Assembly: GCA_012064385.1 (NCBI GenBank)
Contig: QRDG01000140.1
Coordinates: 2,577,121 to 2,641,120 of the forward strand
Length of the DNA: 64,000 nucleotides
From: Puccinellia tenuiflora
Lineage: Eukaryota > Streptophyta > Magnoliopsida > Poales > Poaceae
Direction of reading: 5' to 3'
The first letter of the stretch is position 1. Each line of letters opens with the position of its first letter. Of the stretch, positions 45,838 through 57,280 are shown piece by piece. The translations under genes and the position numbers were made by a program. The notes under the pieces were generated by a model, which did not search any database, was not told the DNA's origin, and saw only the letters and a list, made by a program, of their open reading frames with translations.

Positions 45838-47960
45838 TTTCTCCCCGCCTGCGCAAACAGCTCGTCCTCGAGTTGGTAGTCTGGGTAGCGTTGGCGGAAC
45901 TCGTCACGCTGCTCCCAAGTGGCCTCATCCGCTGGAAGTCCCTGCCATTGGATCAACAGATGCCACTCTCCTCGGCGCTGCCGAGCCTTCAATGCCTTAT
46001 CCAGAGCCGAAAGAAGTCCATCCGAGGCGGGAGGCAGCGCCGGCTTGGCTGCCGGAGGCTCCCCGTGGTAGGGCTTCAGCAAGGCCACAGTGAAGACGTC
46101 GTGGAGACGCGCACCGGCCGGAAGCTAAAGACGATATGCTAGCTTGCCGATGCGCTCCAAGACGGAAAACCGCCCTGCGTAACGAGGACCCAGCTTGCGC
46201 TTGGCGCGCGGGTCCCGTGACTGCCTAGAACGGTGAAGAAGCCGCAGCCACACCCAGCCTCCCACCGTAAACTGCACGCCGCGGTGGTTGTTGTCGTAGT
46301 ACTTCTTGGACAGCTGCTGGGCCTGGAGGTCACCGTGTGGCTGCAGGAGGTCAGCCAGGAGGGGGTGCTCCTCGTCGAGCGCCGCCGCCGTCAGCTGGGG
46401 CTGAGTAGTCGCCGGGAAAACACCGCCGACGCCCTGCCACCGGACACGGCGTCCCAGGTGCCAGAAGATCATCGTCAGGGCCTCAAAGTCCCAGAGGATG
46501 GGGCCCAGCGTGCGTAAGAAGTCGACACCGAGGATGAAGTCGAAGCCGTCCAAGTCGATGCCGACGCAGGTGATGGAGAAACGCTCGTCGCCAATGAGGA
46601 TGGGGACCGACCGAGCGACGCCCTGACAAGCCAAGCGATCACCGTTGGCGACGGTGACGCTGAACTGCTCCGCGCCGGCCGGTTGGAGTGCCAGGCGACG
46701 CATGGCAGTCCCGGACAGGAAGTTGTGCGTGGAGCCCGTGTCCAGGAGCGCGAGGAGATGCTCTCCGTTAATCGTCACAGGTAACAGCAAGGTATTCTCC
46801 GTCTGGATGCCCGCGAGCGCATGGAGGGAGACGACGAAGGCGTTGGCCTGGACCGTCCCATGGGGAGCGTCGGGTGCATCGGCGAGGGCCGCGGCCCCGA
46901 GCTCCGCGGCGATGGCATCAACGTCCCCGTCGTCGACGGTCTCCAAGTAGAACAGGCGGGCACAAACGTGACCCGGCGCGTAGGGCTCGTCGCAGTTGAA
47001 GCACAGCCCCTTCTGGCGGCGCTCGAGTTGTTCGGTCGTGGTCAGCCGACGGAACGGCCGCGTGGCGGCTGGCTCCGCAGGTGGCAGGGCCGGCCGTGCC
47101 GGGCCCGGTGGTGTCGGTGGAGAGCGGACGGGGGTGCGCACGCCGCTGGCCGGGAAGGCCTGCTGGATGGCCAGCGTCCGCTGCTCGAAGGCGCGGGCAT
47201 AGTACATAGCCGTCTACAGGTCCGGGGGATCCCGCATCTCGACGTCGACATGGATGTGGTCGGGCAGGCCGCCCTCGAACAGCTCAGCGCGCTGGCGAGC
47301 CGTGACGCCTGGTGCGTTGTACGCCAGGTTTTGGAAACGGTCCGCGAAGTCCTGGACCGTGGAGGTGAAGGGGAGGCGGCCGAGCTCCGCCAGCCGGCTC
47401 CCGCTGATCGGTGGCCCGAAGCGAAGTAGGCATAGCTCGTGGAAGCGCTCCCACGACGGCATGCCGCCCTCGTCCTGCTCGAGGGCGTAGTACCACGTTT
47501 GTGCGGCTCCTCGGAGGTGATAAGAGGCGAGCCAGGTGCGGTCTGACGCGAGCGTGCGTTGCCCCCGGAAAAACTGCTCACATTGATTGAGCCAGTTCAG
47601 GGGGTCCTCGACGCCTTCGTAGGTGGCGAAGTCGATCTTGGCGAAGCGCGGCGGTGTCTGAGGGGGACCGCCGTGGCCGTAGAGCAGCGAGGGTGGCGGC
47701 GCCGGGTCGGTGGGCACCGGGGGTCCTCCGTGGAACGGCGACCCGTCGCGGCCGGCGTAGGGACCCGCGGAGCTGGAGGGACCACCGGACTGCATGGTGG
47801 CCGCCGGCTGATCCGCCATCATATAGACCGGCGACGGTGCTGACCCGGCCAACCAAGCCGGAAGTGGAGACGGCGAGGGCGGGAACCGGACGTGCTGGAT
47901 CGGAACGCCCACCGGTGCCGTGGTCGTTGGCCCGGAGCTGGAGAGCAGGGGACCCGGCAA
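45789..47960 (-). pseudogene. Chromodomain gypsy (chromovirus) Gag-protease-chromodomain, RT/IN deleted
   Basis: One reading frame from 47960 down to 45789, broken only by TAG at 47214-47216 and 46125-46127. Order: Gag (FATYEGVEDPLNWLNQCEQF, WERFHELCLLRFGPP), a knuckle-like CFNCDEPYAPGHVC (about 46990-46950), protease with intact DTG (about 46740) and FILGVDFL, then a jump to the post-integrase module (LSKKYYDNNHRGV, WVWLRLLHRSRQS, LGPRYAGRF) and a chromodomain (about 45960-45840, WHLLIQWQG, ATWEQRDEF). The RT, RNase H and integrase core are missing, with the join near 46340 in frame. Chromodomains direct such elements to heterochromatin. Confidence 0.88.
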
Positions 47961-49490
47961 TCATGTATCGTTTTGCTCAAATAAGATCCCTTCAAATCCG
48001 TCCAAATTCCAGATTATAGTAGCAGCACAAGCAAGCATGAGTACAAGTCTCATGACCAATCTAGGAGGCTGGTTAGTACAAATAATGAGTAGCAGAACAG
48101 TAGTCGGGTTCAGAACGATTTGAGGAAACTGTTTTCAAGCAACCCTGGTTGCTGTAGAAAAGTCAGTGAACATGTAAAAATTACTTTAAAGTGGAACAAA
48201 CTTGTAAATGCAATTTTGCTTCTCAGTTCTCATGTAGATGTGCATACTTGATAATTTCCAGGATATTTGATGTGGCCTTAAGGCACTAGGGCTAACAATG
48301 ATTAGTGGAAGAAATAATTTCCAGACATGGTGCATTAGATTTCCAAACAAAAAATGCTTCACATGCTACAGTCAAAATGGTAGGGCAATGAAACAAACAG
48401 TGAATAGGCGCCTGTATAATAACTATTAAGAATATAATTACCTATTTATAACCAATTAACCATATGAAAACTCTAACCGGCATTAGGCAAGAACTCTTCT
48501 TGAATCATGACATAGCTACAAACTAAAAATCTTCCGGAAACTCATGTTTTAATGCTTAGTGAAATTCACTTATCAGTTCATTCGAAGATAAATGACAAAA
48601 GAAACTGAAAAGGCAATGCATGAACATACCCATTGGACTAGCCTTTGAAACAACAGCTAATTAGTCACTGCACATGCAGTTTCAATCAGGTGATACAAAT
48701 GTCTTAGGAGGATGTAAAACAAACTCTATCTATTCAATGAAATAAAACGCAAAGAATCCTTTGCGTTTTCTCGGAAAAAAAAATCAGGTGATACAAATTA
48801 AAATCAAACTTTGACCCGTATTTTATAAATACATTAGTAGCAGCTCAAATCATGAGATCACAGACGTGCTTGCAAATACAGATCGTATGGTAGTCTAGAA
48901 CACCCTTAGAGTCAGACTAGTTATTGGTCAGACATTACAAAGTTTGACTTTGAAATGCGTAGGATAATGCAATCACATTGTTTAGAAAGTAATCAAAAGC
49001 CAAAAGGACACAAACATTTCCAGATAGAATCTAGTTCCCTACATAAAAGCAGTTTTACTTTGATTCAAGCAACAAAATAGATGAATCTCTTTCACATATG
49101 AAAAATAGAGAAAATTGACTCTCATTAAGTAAAAGCAAAATCAGCCAGATATAAGTACTGGTATTATGTCTCATTAAAATAACCAATGTAATAAATATTA
49201 GATCTAATGATAATGAACAACCATATTTATATATCTAATGCAGACTGCAGTAAACTATGCAATCTATTGTGATTTTATTAACACTGAACAGTACGTGTTT
49301 CAACCTCACTTTGTTTACCAGAAGCTGAGCTATCCTTTATTTCCTAATGATAGCAAGAGCAGCAAAGAAGGACAAATGCAGTACTACTACAAATTAGAAG
49401 TTTCAGTGTTTCGATGATCTCTTCAACTGAAGAATGTCTTTTCATGATATTCCCAAACCAAGCAAAACATGAAATTACTTTTCTCAAAAC
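47961..49490. other. AT-rich intergenic sequence, no gene seen
   Basis: Starts at the truncated 5' side of the chromovirus. No coding motif, LTR or TIR was recognised on either strand. It resembles intron or intergenic DNA. Confidence 0.5.
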
Positions 49491-50620
49491 ATCAACGATG
49501 TATGCACAATGAATTACCTCCACTATAAATCACAGACCACGTGGCGCTATAGGTGTGAAATCGTGTTTTTATTTAATTATCTACACCAGGTGCTACCAAA
49601 AATGACGTGTGTTCACATCCACAAACAATTAGGGCAATACACAGAAGCAGATTATATCATTAATGACTGAATAATAAAATGGAGATAGGCGCGAAAATGT
49701 CTTTTTTGGAACTAAACTGAACATATCATATCATACCCCCATCGACTCATCCCACCCGTATTCCTTGTGGCAGCTACACCCAAAATGGCAGTTCGTTCAC
49801 ATTCGAAAACAATCTAGTCGGACAATCATCAAAAAGGGGACACACACCATGGTACTAAAATGGCATCCGTTTCACACCCACAAACAATACACAGAAGCAG
49901 ATTATATAAAAAATGATTGAACAATAAAACGGAGATGTGTGGGAAAACCCTGTCTTTTTATTTGAACTAAACCGAGCATATCATAATCTCTCATGAATCA
50001 CCCCGTCCACATCCCTTATGATGGCTACCACCACCCAAAAATGGCAGCTCGTTCACATTCAAAAACAATAAATTCATATAATCAAAGTGGGGCAAACAGC
50101 CACAAACAAAAACAATACACAGAAGCAGATTATATCAAAATGATTGAATACTAAAATGGAGATGGGCGGGAAGATCCCGTCTTTTATTTGAACTAAACTG
50201 AACATATCATATCCCATCGACTCTTCCCATCCACATCCCCTATGGCAGCTGGCATCACCAAAAAATAGCAGCTTGCTCACATTCGAAAAACAATCAAGTC
50301 GGACAATCATCAAAATAGGGAGCACGCACCAAGGTGCTAAAATGAGATATGTTCACAGCCTCACAGAAATACGCAGAAGGAGATTATATCAAAATGATTG
50401 AACAACAAAACGGAGATGGGCAGGAAAATCCCGTCTTTTTATTTGAACTACACCGAAAATATCATATTATATCTGATCGACTCATCCCATCCACATCCCC
50501 TATGGCAGCTACCACCACCCAAAAATGGCAGCTCGTTCACATTCCAAATCAATCAGAGTCGTATAATCAAAGTGGGGCAAACACCAACCAAGGCAAGATT
50601 GCAACGATTGGATAGCTAGT
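49490..50620. repeat. Tandem array of about 220-260-bp units
   Basis: Four to five diverged direct copies. Each carries a segment like CACAGAAGCAGATTATATC, then CCGTCTTTTTATTTGAACTA, then TCATCCCATCCACATCCC, then AAAATGGCAGCTCGTTCACATTC. The last motif occurs near 49785, 50045, 50267 and 50525. Confidence 0.82.
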
Positions 50621-50894
50621 TCGACACTGGCGTGGATCAAGTGGCGCTTTAATAAGAGAACCTTCCTAGCTCCCAAGGGATCAAATCTGAAGTTACCCTA
50701 ATAACTTTCCCTCATCATTTACTTGTTTCCATTATCAGCTGACAATTGAAGAGTTCATTCAGTTCTAGGGCACCAGAGGGGGGAAATAAATAAAGCCCGG
50801 TGGTGGTAATGCCAACTGGCTCTTGGAGAGAGATGGAGAGAGAGCAAAGTGTGTTCATCACACACTAAAAACCTAACTGAAAAAAAAACTAATA

Positions 50895-51440
50895 GTAGTT
50901 GTTATCCGATGGTTTGGCGATACAGAGAGCCAGCCAGCCAGGGGCACGGATGGTGCGAGGCTCGGTCCTGGATGGAGCTCCACGGCAGGCAGGACACACC
51001 GCTGCCGATTCCCCTCGGAAGCAACCTCCGCGCCATTTCAACTGTTTCGGTTTCCCTGCCCCTAACCCCAATAATCCGTATCTACCTATGAGTACCAGCA
51101 GGAGCACGGGCCGAATCGATCGGGGGAGGGATTCCGAATTCGGGGGGATAAGCGCAGCGCCGGGGATGGATGGAATCATGGAAGACTCACCCGAGATCGG
51201 CGGTGGCGGTGGGTGTGGGGGGTGGTGCCGCCGGTCCTGCCGTTGAGAAGCCTGTTGGCGTACTGGACTGGAGACGCACGCGCGCGGGTGGGGCGAGCGA
51301 GCCCGGGTGGCACGAGGGCGGCGGCGGAGGAAGAGGGGAGCCGAGGACGCCGGCGATCGGGAAGGAGTGGGATTCGAGGAAGAGAGAGGGGGGTTACGGG
51401 TTGGGTTAAGAGGGAGAGAGATTGATTCGGGGGAATCCAA
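50895..51440 (-). CDS. Possible 5' end of an unidentified minus-strand gene
   Basis: On the minus strand a CT-rich leader (about 51440-51200) leads to a GTGAGT donor at about 51196. A downstream segment holds an ATG near 51032 opening about 44 codons (MARRLLPRGIGSGVSCLPWS..., TAA near 50898), Arg-rich and hydrophobic like a mitochondrial presequence. A continuous open frame of 183 codons also spans the region but is low-complexity. No downstream exon was recognised before the tandem array. It could be a truncated gene or a promoter fragment. Confidence 0.3.
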
Positions 51441-51526
51441 CGGAAAACTGTGGGGGCGCCCTAGCCGTCGGATCGGATCGGATGGCAGGGAGGTTTCGCC
51501 GGATGGTCGAGAGTTCGGTTACTGCG

Positions 51527-52131
51527 CTTTAATTTCTGATGACGAAAATTATTTATGCCTTGTTCACCGGAACGGAGGGAGTACATCACACATGTGTATA
51601 GCCAGGCTGAAGCCTGGGGAGAAGTGATATGTATGCATGCACAGATGGACTGAAAGCCAATATCAGGAAAAAATTATACACAAATGGTTCGATTTATTGA
51701 ACTGGAATAGGATGGAGATACACCAAACATAGTTTTCACAAGCTCACACAAATAGAACGCAAACAATGAGGAGTTGAAGAAGAAATGCGTCATATCGTCT
51801 TACTACAACACACAAGCGGGTGTCATGTTATATGAACACATCACACTTCACAAGCAAACCAATGTCGCAGTCCAGTCTTGGACAACAGGAGGAGCAGGAG
51901 CAGAGACGGTGCACCAGCCTTGCCTTACGGTGATGAATGAATATTGGCTGGCTGGCTGGATATCTCTGTGTACGGTGACCGTCTTCTCCTCCTCGCGGTG
52001 ACCTACAGAGCATAGCAACTAGCAAGCAAGATGTCAATGCACTAATAACATATTGGGAGTGACGCAAATAGTAGCAGGGCTTGGTAATTCAGAGTGACTT
52101 ACGTACAAATCCAGGGATCACCAGCTGTCAA
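51527..52131 (-). other. 3' flank / 3' UTR of NLR2
   Basis: Homologous to 27265-27362 joined to 34835-35373, without the Helitron. It contains the MITE end GGAACGGAGGGAGTA (about 51574-51588), the GTACGTAAG donor after the coding end and the CTATGCTCTGTAG acceptor. Confidence 0.7.
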
Positions 52132-54888
52132 TCAATCTCGGAGACTATACTCCCATCGTGAACCAACAATTCTAGGACATCGGCGCAACAACGTCAGGAA
52201 CTCACGAGTGATTTCGTGGAAGCCTAGGTACCGGAGGGGCAAGAGGAACTCAATGCCTAGTGGGACCTCCGCCATGCTGCTGAGATTGCATAGTGCTAAT
52301 CTTTCCAGAGAAGCCATGGCACCTTCCTTTATCTCCAGCTGCTTCAGATTAGGCAGGTCCCACAAATAGAGCTCCTTCAGCTTGGGAAACCACCCCGTGA
52401 GAAACACCAGCTTCTCTCCGTTGTATGCTCTGCTGAAGTGTAGAACTGTCAAATTTGCCAACCGAGAAAGGGATGGCAGTGGGTCTTCTCTCAGCTGGGA
52501 CCAATATAGGTACAATTCATACAAGTTCTGCTCCACAGCTTGGAGCAGAGGAGACTCTCCCAACAACGTCCCTTCCGCTAACCTTCCGGTCAAACATAGC
52601 TTTTGCAGGCTAGGTGGGAGGGCGCTCAACACGAGAACCTCGTTCTCGTCACTTGCGCCCACATCTAGGTAGGACAGAAATGGCATCTGCACTAGAGACT
52701 CGCAGAGGCGTTCACAGTGGATTCTCTTCACATTCAATATCCTCAAGCTTCTTAGTTGCTTCAATTCCCCTAGTTGTCTCACAGACTCAGGCTGAGCTTC
52801 CAATGCTTGCAGAGTCTGCAGATTTGTTAGGTTACCAAGACCCTTGGGGATACATACACCGCTGACTAAATGGAAATCTCTACCAAATGAATCATTCACT
52901 TTCTGAGCAAATAAGTGCCTAAGATTCTTCAGCTTCACAATCCCTGCAGGCACCTCCTGTATGTCAGAAATATAAAGATCCAGTGTCAACAGATTTGAAA
53001 GCTTCTCGATGGATTTCGGGAGAAGCTTCACTTTTGTATCCCGCAAACCCAAATGGCGAAGATTAAAAAGATCTCCAATAGCATCTGGAATCTTCTCAAT
53101 AGGTAGACCACTTAATTCGAGCACTGTCATATATCTTGACTTCTCGGATAGCAGAGGTAGCAGAGTGAGTGAAGGCATGTTTTTGTCCAGTGTAATGAAA
53201 GTTCGAAGTCCATGTACACTAGAAAATGACTCTTGAATATCCTTATTCAGTTTGTGCACTACCAGTCGACGTTCATCCCTCTGAGGAGATCCCCCACATT
53301 TATCGTCCTCATATTTACCACCAAAACGATCCTTTTGGCACAAATCAACTGCCAGTTCACGTATGATATCATGCATTCTGAATGTCCTTATCCTGCCAAA
53401 TGAGTTCTTCTCAACAAGTTGTAGCATGTTTCTATTGACCAACTCCTTCAGATAGCCTTCTGCCACTTCTTCTAACGTGCTTGCACCCTTCTCCACGATG
53501 AACCCCTCCGCCATCCATAACCGTACAAGCTTTTTCCTGTGGAAAAGATAGTCCTCTGGAAACAGGCTGCAGTACAAGAAACAACTCTTCAAGTATGTTG
53601 GTAGGTAGATGAAACTCAGATGCAGAACATTCCTTATGTGGTCGAGCCTCGAATTATTAGTTATCTCCCAACTCAATTGGTCATTTATTCTTCTCCATTC
53701 TTCCACAGTTTTCTCACGTACATGCAAGAGGCTACCAACTGACACGATTGCAAGAGGCAAGCCTTTGCACTTTCCAACTATTTCCTTGGACAAAGGATAA
53801 AGATCCGTGGGACATTCATGGCCTGTCTCTCTTGAAAATGATTTCTTAGAAAAGAGATCCCATGCCTTGTCTTCTGGTAAAGATTCCAATGTCAAGATAT
53901 GTCCTTGAGAAGCAAGTGCGGCAACATCACCTTCTCGTGTTGTGATTAACACTCTACTGCCCTTGTCATTACTGTGAAGTGCCCTAGACAAGTCATCAAA
54001 GGCTTCTGGAGACCAAACATCATCCAGTACGATCAGATACTTTTGTTGCTCCAGAAATCTCTTAAGTGTATCTTCAAGACATGTGATGTCCATCGTTGCG
54101 ATGTCAGATGGAACGCCAACTTTATCTTTGAAGAGTTCCTTGATAATATTTCTCAAGATATCTTCTTTAGAATATTTTTGAGAGATGGAGACCCATGCGT
54201 GGCACTGAAATTTCTCTCTCCCCTTCCTGTAGACATTTGCTGCTAAAACTGTTTTGCCAAGCCCTCCCATTCCATGTAGGGCTATCACAGAGCATTCCCC
54301 ATCTTGACCTCCCAACCACTGCTCAAGTATTTCTCTGTTTTTGTCCACCCCAACTAGATCTTCTTCATCAAGGGAACGTGAAATGTTCGCTAGATCATGG
54401 GACCTGTTGACAAAGTAATTTGAGTTGCTAGTATCTCGGTTGCTTATCATAGGAACCCAACGGTTTTTTATCTCCGATAGGTGTGTCAGATCTTTCTCTA
54501 GTTCCTTCACCTTGGAAGCTATCTGGTTCAAAGAAAGCAGAGATCTTGGTTTTCTGAACACTTTCTTGAGGTAAAAGCAGCACCCTATATCATGTTCCCG
54601 ACCAACTAGATACAAGTACTCATCCACCATATCCTCCATCACATGTGCTAGCTTCCGCACCTCATCCAACCAGCCCTCGTACACATGATTGTTGTGGTTT
54701 CGAATGTCCATTTGGCAGAGAAAATCATGGATTACACGAAGCTCCCTGACAACACGACCCATGCTGCCTTGCAGCTCTCCCAGTTGTACCGCAAACTTGG
54801 AAAACAGAGCACTGGTCTCCTGTGCTGCTCCATTGGCCAAAGCAACTCCAATCTTATTAATGACTATAAGAAGGACGGTTTCAGCCAT
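52132..54888 (-). CDS. NLR2: intact CC-NB-LRR disease-resistance protein, RPM1-like
   Basis: Uninterrupted 918-codon single-exon frame. The start (MAETVLLIVINKIG) is chosen because it begins the Rx-N coiled-coil and aligns with NLR1. Motifs: EDMVDEY at 85-91; P-loop GMGGLGKT at about 206-213; kinase-2 YLIVLDDVW; RNBS-B GSRVLITTR; GLPLA; CFLYCSLFPEDYLF; MHD in FRMHDIIREL; then about a dozen LRRs, the last ones RYLGFHEI and LLRRCPRI. It ends SLRD. The protein is predicted to sense pathogen effectors in the cytosol or at the plasma membrane and trigger cell death by forming an oligomer. No integrated decoy domain is seen. It is the only NLR here without a visible lesion, so it is probably functional. 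Neighbours are its own duplicated flanks. Confidence 0.95.
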   Translation of the reverse strand: MAETVLLIVINKIGVALANGAAQETSALFSKFAVQLGELQGSMGRVVRELRVIHDFLCQMDIRNHNNHVYEGWLDEVRKLAHVMEDMVDEYLYLVGREHDIGCCFYLKKVFRKPRSLLSLNQIASKVKELEKDLTHLSEIKNRWVPMISNRDTSNSNYFVNRSHDLANISRSLDEEDLVGVDKNREILEQWLGGQDGECSVIALHGMGGLGKTVLAANVYRKGREKFQCHAWVSISQKYSKEDILRNIIKELFKDKVGVPSDIATMDITCLEDTLKRFLEQQKYLIVLDDVWSPEAFDDLSRALHSNDKGSRVLITTREGDVAALASQGHILTLESLPEDKAWDLFSKKSFSRETGHECPTDLYPLSKEIVGKCKGLPLAIVSVGSLLHVREKTVEEWRRINDQLSWEITNNSRLDHIRNVLHLSFIYLPTYLKSCFLYCSLFPEDYLFHRKKLVRLWMAEGFIVEKGASTLEEVAEGYLKELVNRNMLQLVEKNSFGRIRTFRMHDIIRELAVDLCQKDRFGGKYEDDKCGGSPQRDERRLVVHKLNKDIQESFSSVHGLRTFITLDKNMPSLTLLPLLSEKSRYMTVLELSGLPIEKIPDAIGDLFNLRHLGLRDTKVKLLPKSIEKLSNLLTLDLYISDIQEVPAGIVKLKNLRHLFAQKVNDSFGRDFHLVSGVCIPKGLGNLTNLQTLQALEAQPESVRQLGELKQLRSLRILNVKRIHCERLCESLVQMPFLSYLDVGASDENEVLVLSALPPSLQKLCLTGRLAEGTLLGESPLLQAVEQNLYELYLYWSQLREDPLPSLSRLANLTVLHFSRAYNGEKLVFLTGWFPKLKELYLWDLPNLKQLEIKEGAMASLERLALCNLSSMAEVPLGIEFLLPLRYLGFHEITREFLTLLRRCPRIVGSRWEYSLRD

Positions 54889-55735
54889 TGCTTTCTCAAG
54901 AGTTGCTAATGCCTCACTGCTGGTTGGAGGACTAGTTGCATATTTTCCTCAGTATAACCATCTGCAAAATGAATCAAGCGACGCATTAGTTATACTATCC
55001 ATAAAATGTGCTAGTAGCCATCTGCACTTGCCAACAACTTCCTACACACTGAAAATTTGAATAAGCATGACCTCTGAAAGTAATCCTCAATCTTCCATGA
55101 ATAATTGCTCAATCTCATTCACTTTGTGCTGCCAGCATTCAGAATACAACTTCTGCATTGAATGGAGACAGTTAATTTGGGGGCAAGCTAAGATAGCATA
55201 AATATATACCAGGAATAAAACCTGACATACATGTGCATTAATTTGTCAGTATACGATCTTGGAACGGTGGTGAGGTGCGCTTCTGAATCTGAAACCATCA
55301 GAATAGTCCCATGTTTTGTGGAGTTGGAAACACTAGCCTTTTTGCTGCAAAATGAAGCCGTCAACAAGTAAAGAACCTGCAAGTCAAATCGCCAGAGATT
55401 GCTTAGAGCGTACACCCGATCCTAACTTTGTCAGGACTGAGGAGGACATGACTCAGATCTAACAGAAGCCTGTAGTCAGATCTTCCATGTTCTATATTTT
55501 CCTAGATGTGAAGCCATTAACTCAGGTTTGGAGCTTATTTGCGACATAAAATTACAAGCACGGTAAGATCTTGGAGGATGAGTATATGAAGTGCTAATCA
55601 TTGATAAATAAATTTAAGAAAAAGTAGCCAGTATACTAAAACTGGTACATTTTATCAATCGATGCGTGCGCTACCTGGCTACGATGCGACGATGAGATCC
55701 CGAAGCTAGCTCTTAGCAATCCTCATGAGTTTAGC
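54889..55735. other. 5' flank of NLR2
   Basis: Aligns by eye with 38133-39000. Non-coding; promoter and 5' UTR presumed to lie here. Confidence 0.6.
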
Positions 55736-55837
55736 CTGTGCATACCTGGTGGTTAGCTGCCAGTTGGTGCTAAAAGAAGCAAGACTTGAAGGGTGTTTAA
55801 ACAAGCATGGCAGGGACTGGTAGAAGCACAGTATGAA

Positions 55838-55925
55838 ATGAGTTGCTAATGCCCTCACTGTTGGCTGCACATTTTTCTCAATTTCTCCAGGATGCCGATC
55901 TGTGAAATGAATCAAGTGTATGGTT
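55838..55925. repeat. Extra fragment of the NLR 5' flank
   Basis: GAGTTGCTAATGCC...CTCACTGTTGG and TCTCCAGGATG...TGAAATGAATCAAG repeat the sequence immediately upstream of the NLR start codons (38145-38230 and 54898-54975), but no NLR coding follows. Confidence 0.68.
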
Positions 55926-56114
55926 TGATTAAACTATTTGTGGATTTGAAAACATTCCAAATACAGCCGATGAATGAAATAAGCTGCCTGATTACTGGAG
56001 ACAGGTAGGTCCATGAGAAATCTAGTACAATTCGTACGAGTCTTGAGCCGCAGGAGATGACAAAAGCAACTAGAAGAAAATCATGATCCTGGGCGTGGAG
56101 CAGCACCCAGCATG

Positions 56115-56364
56115 CAATGGTGTTGGCTATTAGTGAAGGCGGATCCAAATTTTGTCTAATTCTGGCACACCGCAAGGCAACAAAAAAATTTCTCGGACAA
56201 ATATGGCTTTCACATGGATTAAATTTGTGGCAAACCTAACCATGTTTATTGTTTTCATTGTGGTAATGAAATCGGGGTTATGCTCCTTAGGACATGTCCA
56301 ATGGCCGACGATTATGTGGACACTTATACATAAAAGATTTAATATCGACAAATTAGAGAATCAA
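56115..56364. repeat. Dispersed 250-bp repeat, copy 1
   Basis: Shares CTTTCACATGGATTAAATTT, GTGGCAAACCTAAC and AATATCGACAAATTAGAGAA with copy 2 at 57030-57279. Two further short tandem copies (CAAACTACAATATATCATAGG) lie at about 56432-56550. Origin unknown. Confidence 0.75.
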
Positions 56365-57029
56365 ATAAGCATTGGCTTCTCATTGGCTCATTGCTAACCA
56401 GGGACGTTGTCTAGATTTATACGCTCGAATTTTTAAACATGCACACTGCAGTATATCATAGGATATTATTTTATAGGCGGTCAACCAATTTTTAAACATG
56501 CAAACTACAATATATCATAGGATACTATTTTATTTATAGGTGGTCAAAGAATTTATGGTATGTTATTTTTATTTGGATCAACCATACTCAAAATTCCCCA
56601 CGAATTTTCTTTATAGAGTTTCGGCTTCGCTGAAATGTTTTCTGTATGAAGCAAGAGAGTAGCCGAGAAATAATAGATCGACCACCATTGATTTTTTTTG
56701 TATTTTTTTAAGACACATACTATTATTTTTTCGAAATTTGAATTATGGGATATAATGTAGACGGAAAATGCTTATGATTTCACCATATTCTAATTTTGTT
56801 TTACAAAGATATTGATGCTTGCCAAATCTGTATTAATAATTAATTTGCAAGTGTTTTCATTGAATTCAATTTTATTAGTCGAGACGCGTGTTACTCGTGT
56901 AAAATTACTAGTTCGAGTCAAACGGTACAGACAAACCAAGACCAAAGCAAAAAACTTCAAGGTTAACCGTCATCGGTCGGCTATAAGAGACCGCCATGTT
57001 CCTAAGAGGTAGTAATACAAATCACCATA

Positions 57030-57279
57030 CAATAGTGTTGGCTATCAGGAGAGGCGGATTGAGAAATTTGTCGAACTCTAACACATCGCAAGACAACTAT
57101 TTTTTTCTCGGACAATTATAGCCTTCACATGGATTAAATTTGTGGCAAACCTAACTATGTTTATTGGTTTCATTCTGGTAAAGAAATCGAGTTTATGCTT
57201 CTTAGGACATGTATAATGGCTGACGATTATGCGGACATGTATACGTAAACTATTTAATATCGACAAATTAGAGAATCAA
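57030..57279. repeat. Dispersed 250-bp repeat, copy 2
   Basis: About 80% similar to copy 1 by eye, same orientation, 0.9 kb apart. A SINE begins directly after it. Confidence 0.75.
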
Positions 57280-57280
57280 C

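Noticed and set aside
46233..47843. Long plus-strand frames over the chromovirus
   Set aside because: Antisense to the Gag-protease frame, which has clear motifs.
52132..54888. Integrated decoy domain in NLR2
   Set aside because: The protein has only CC, NB-ARC and LRR parts; no extra domain at either end.
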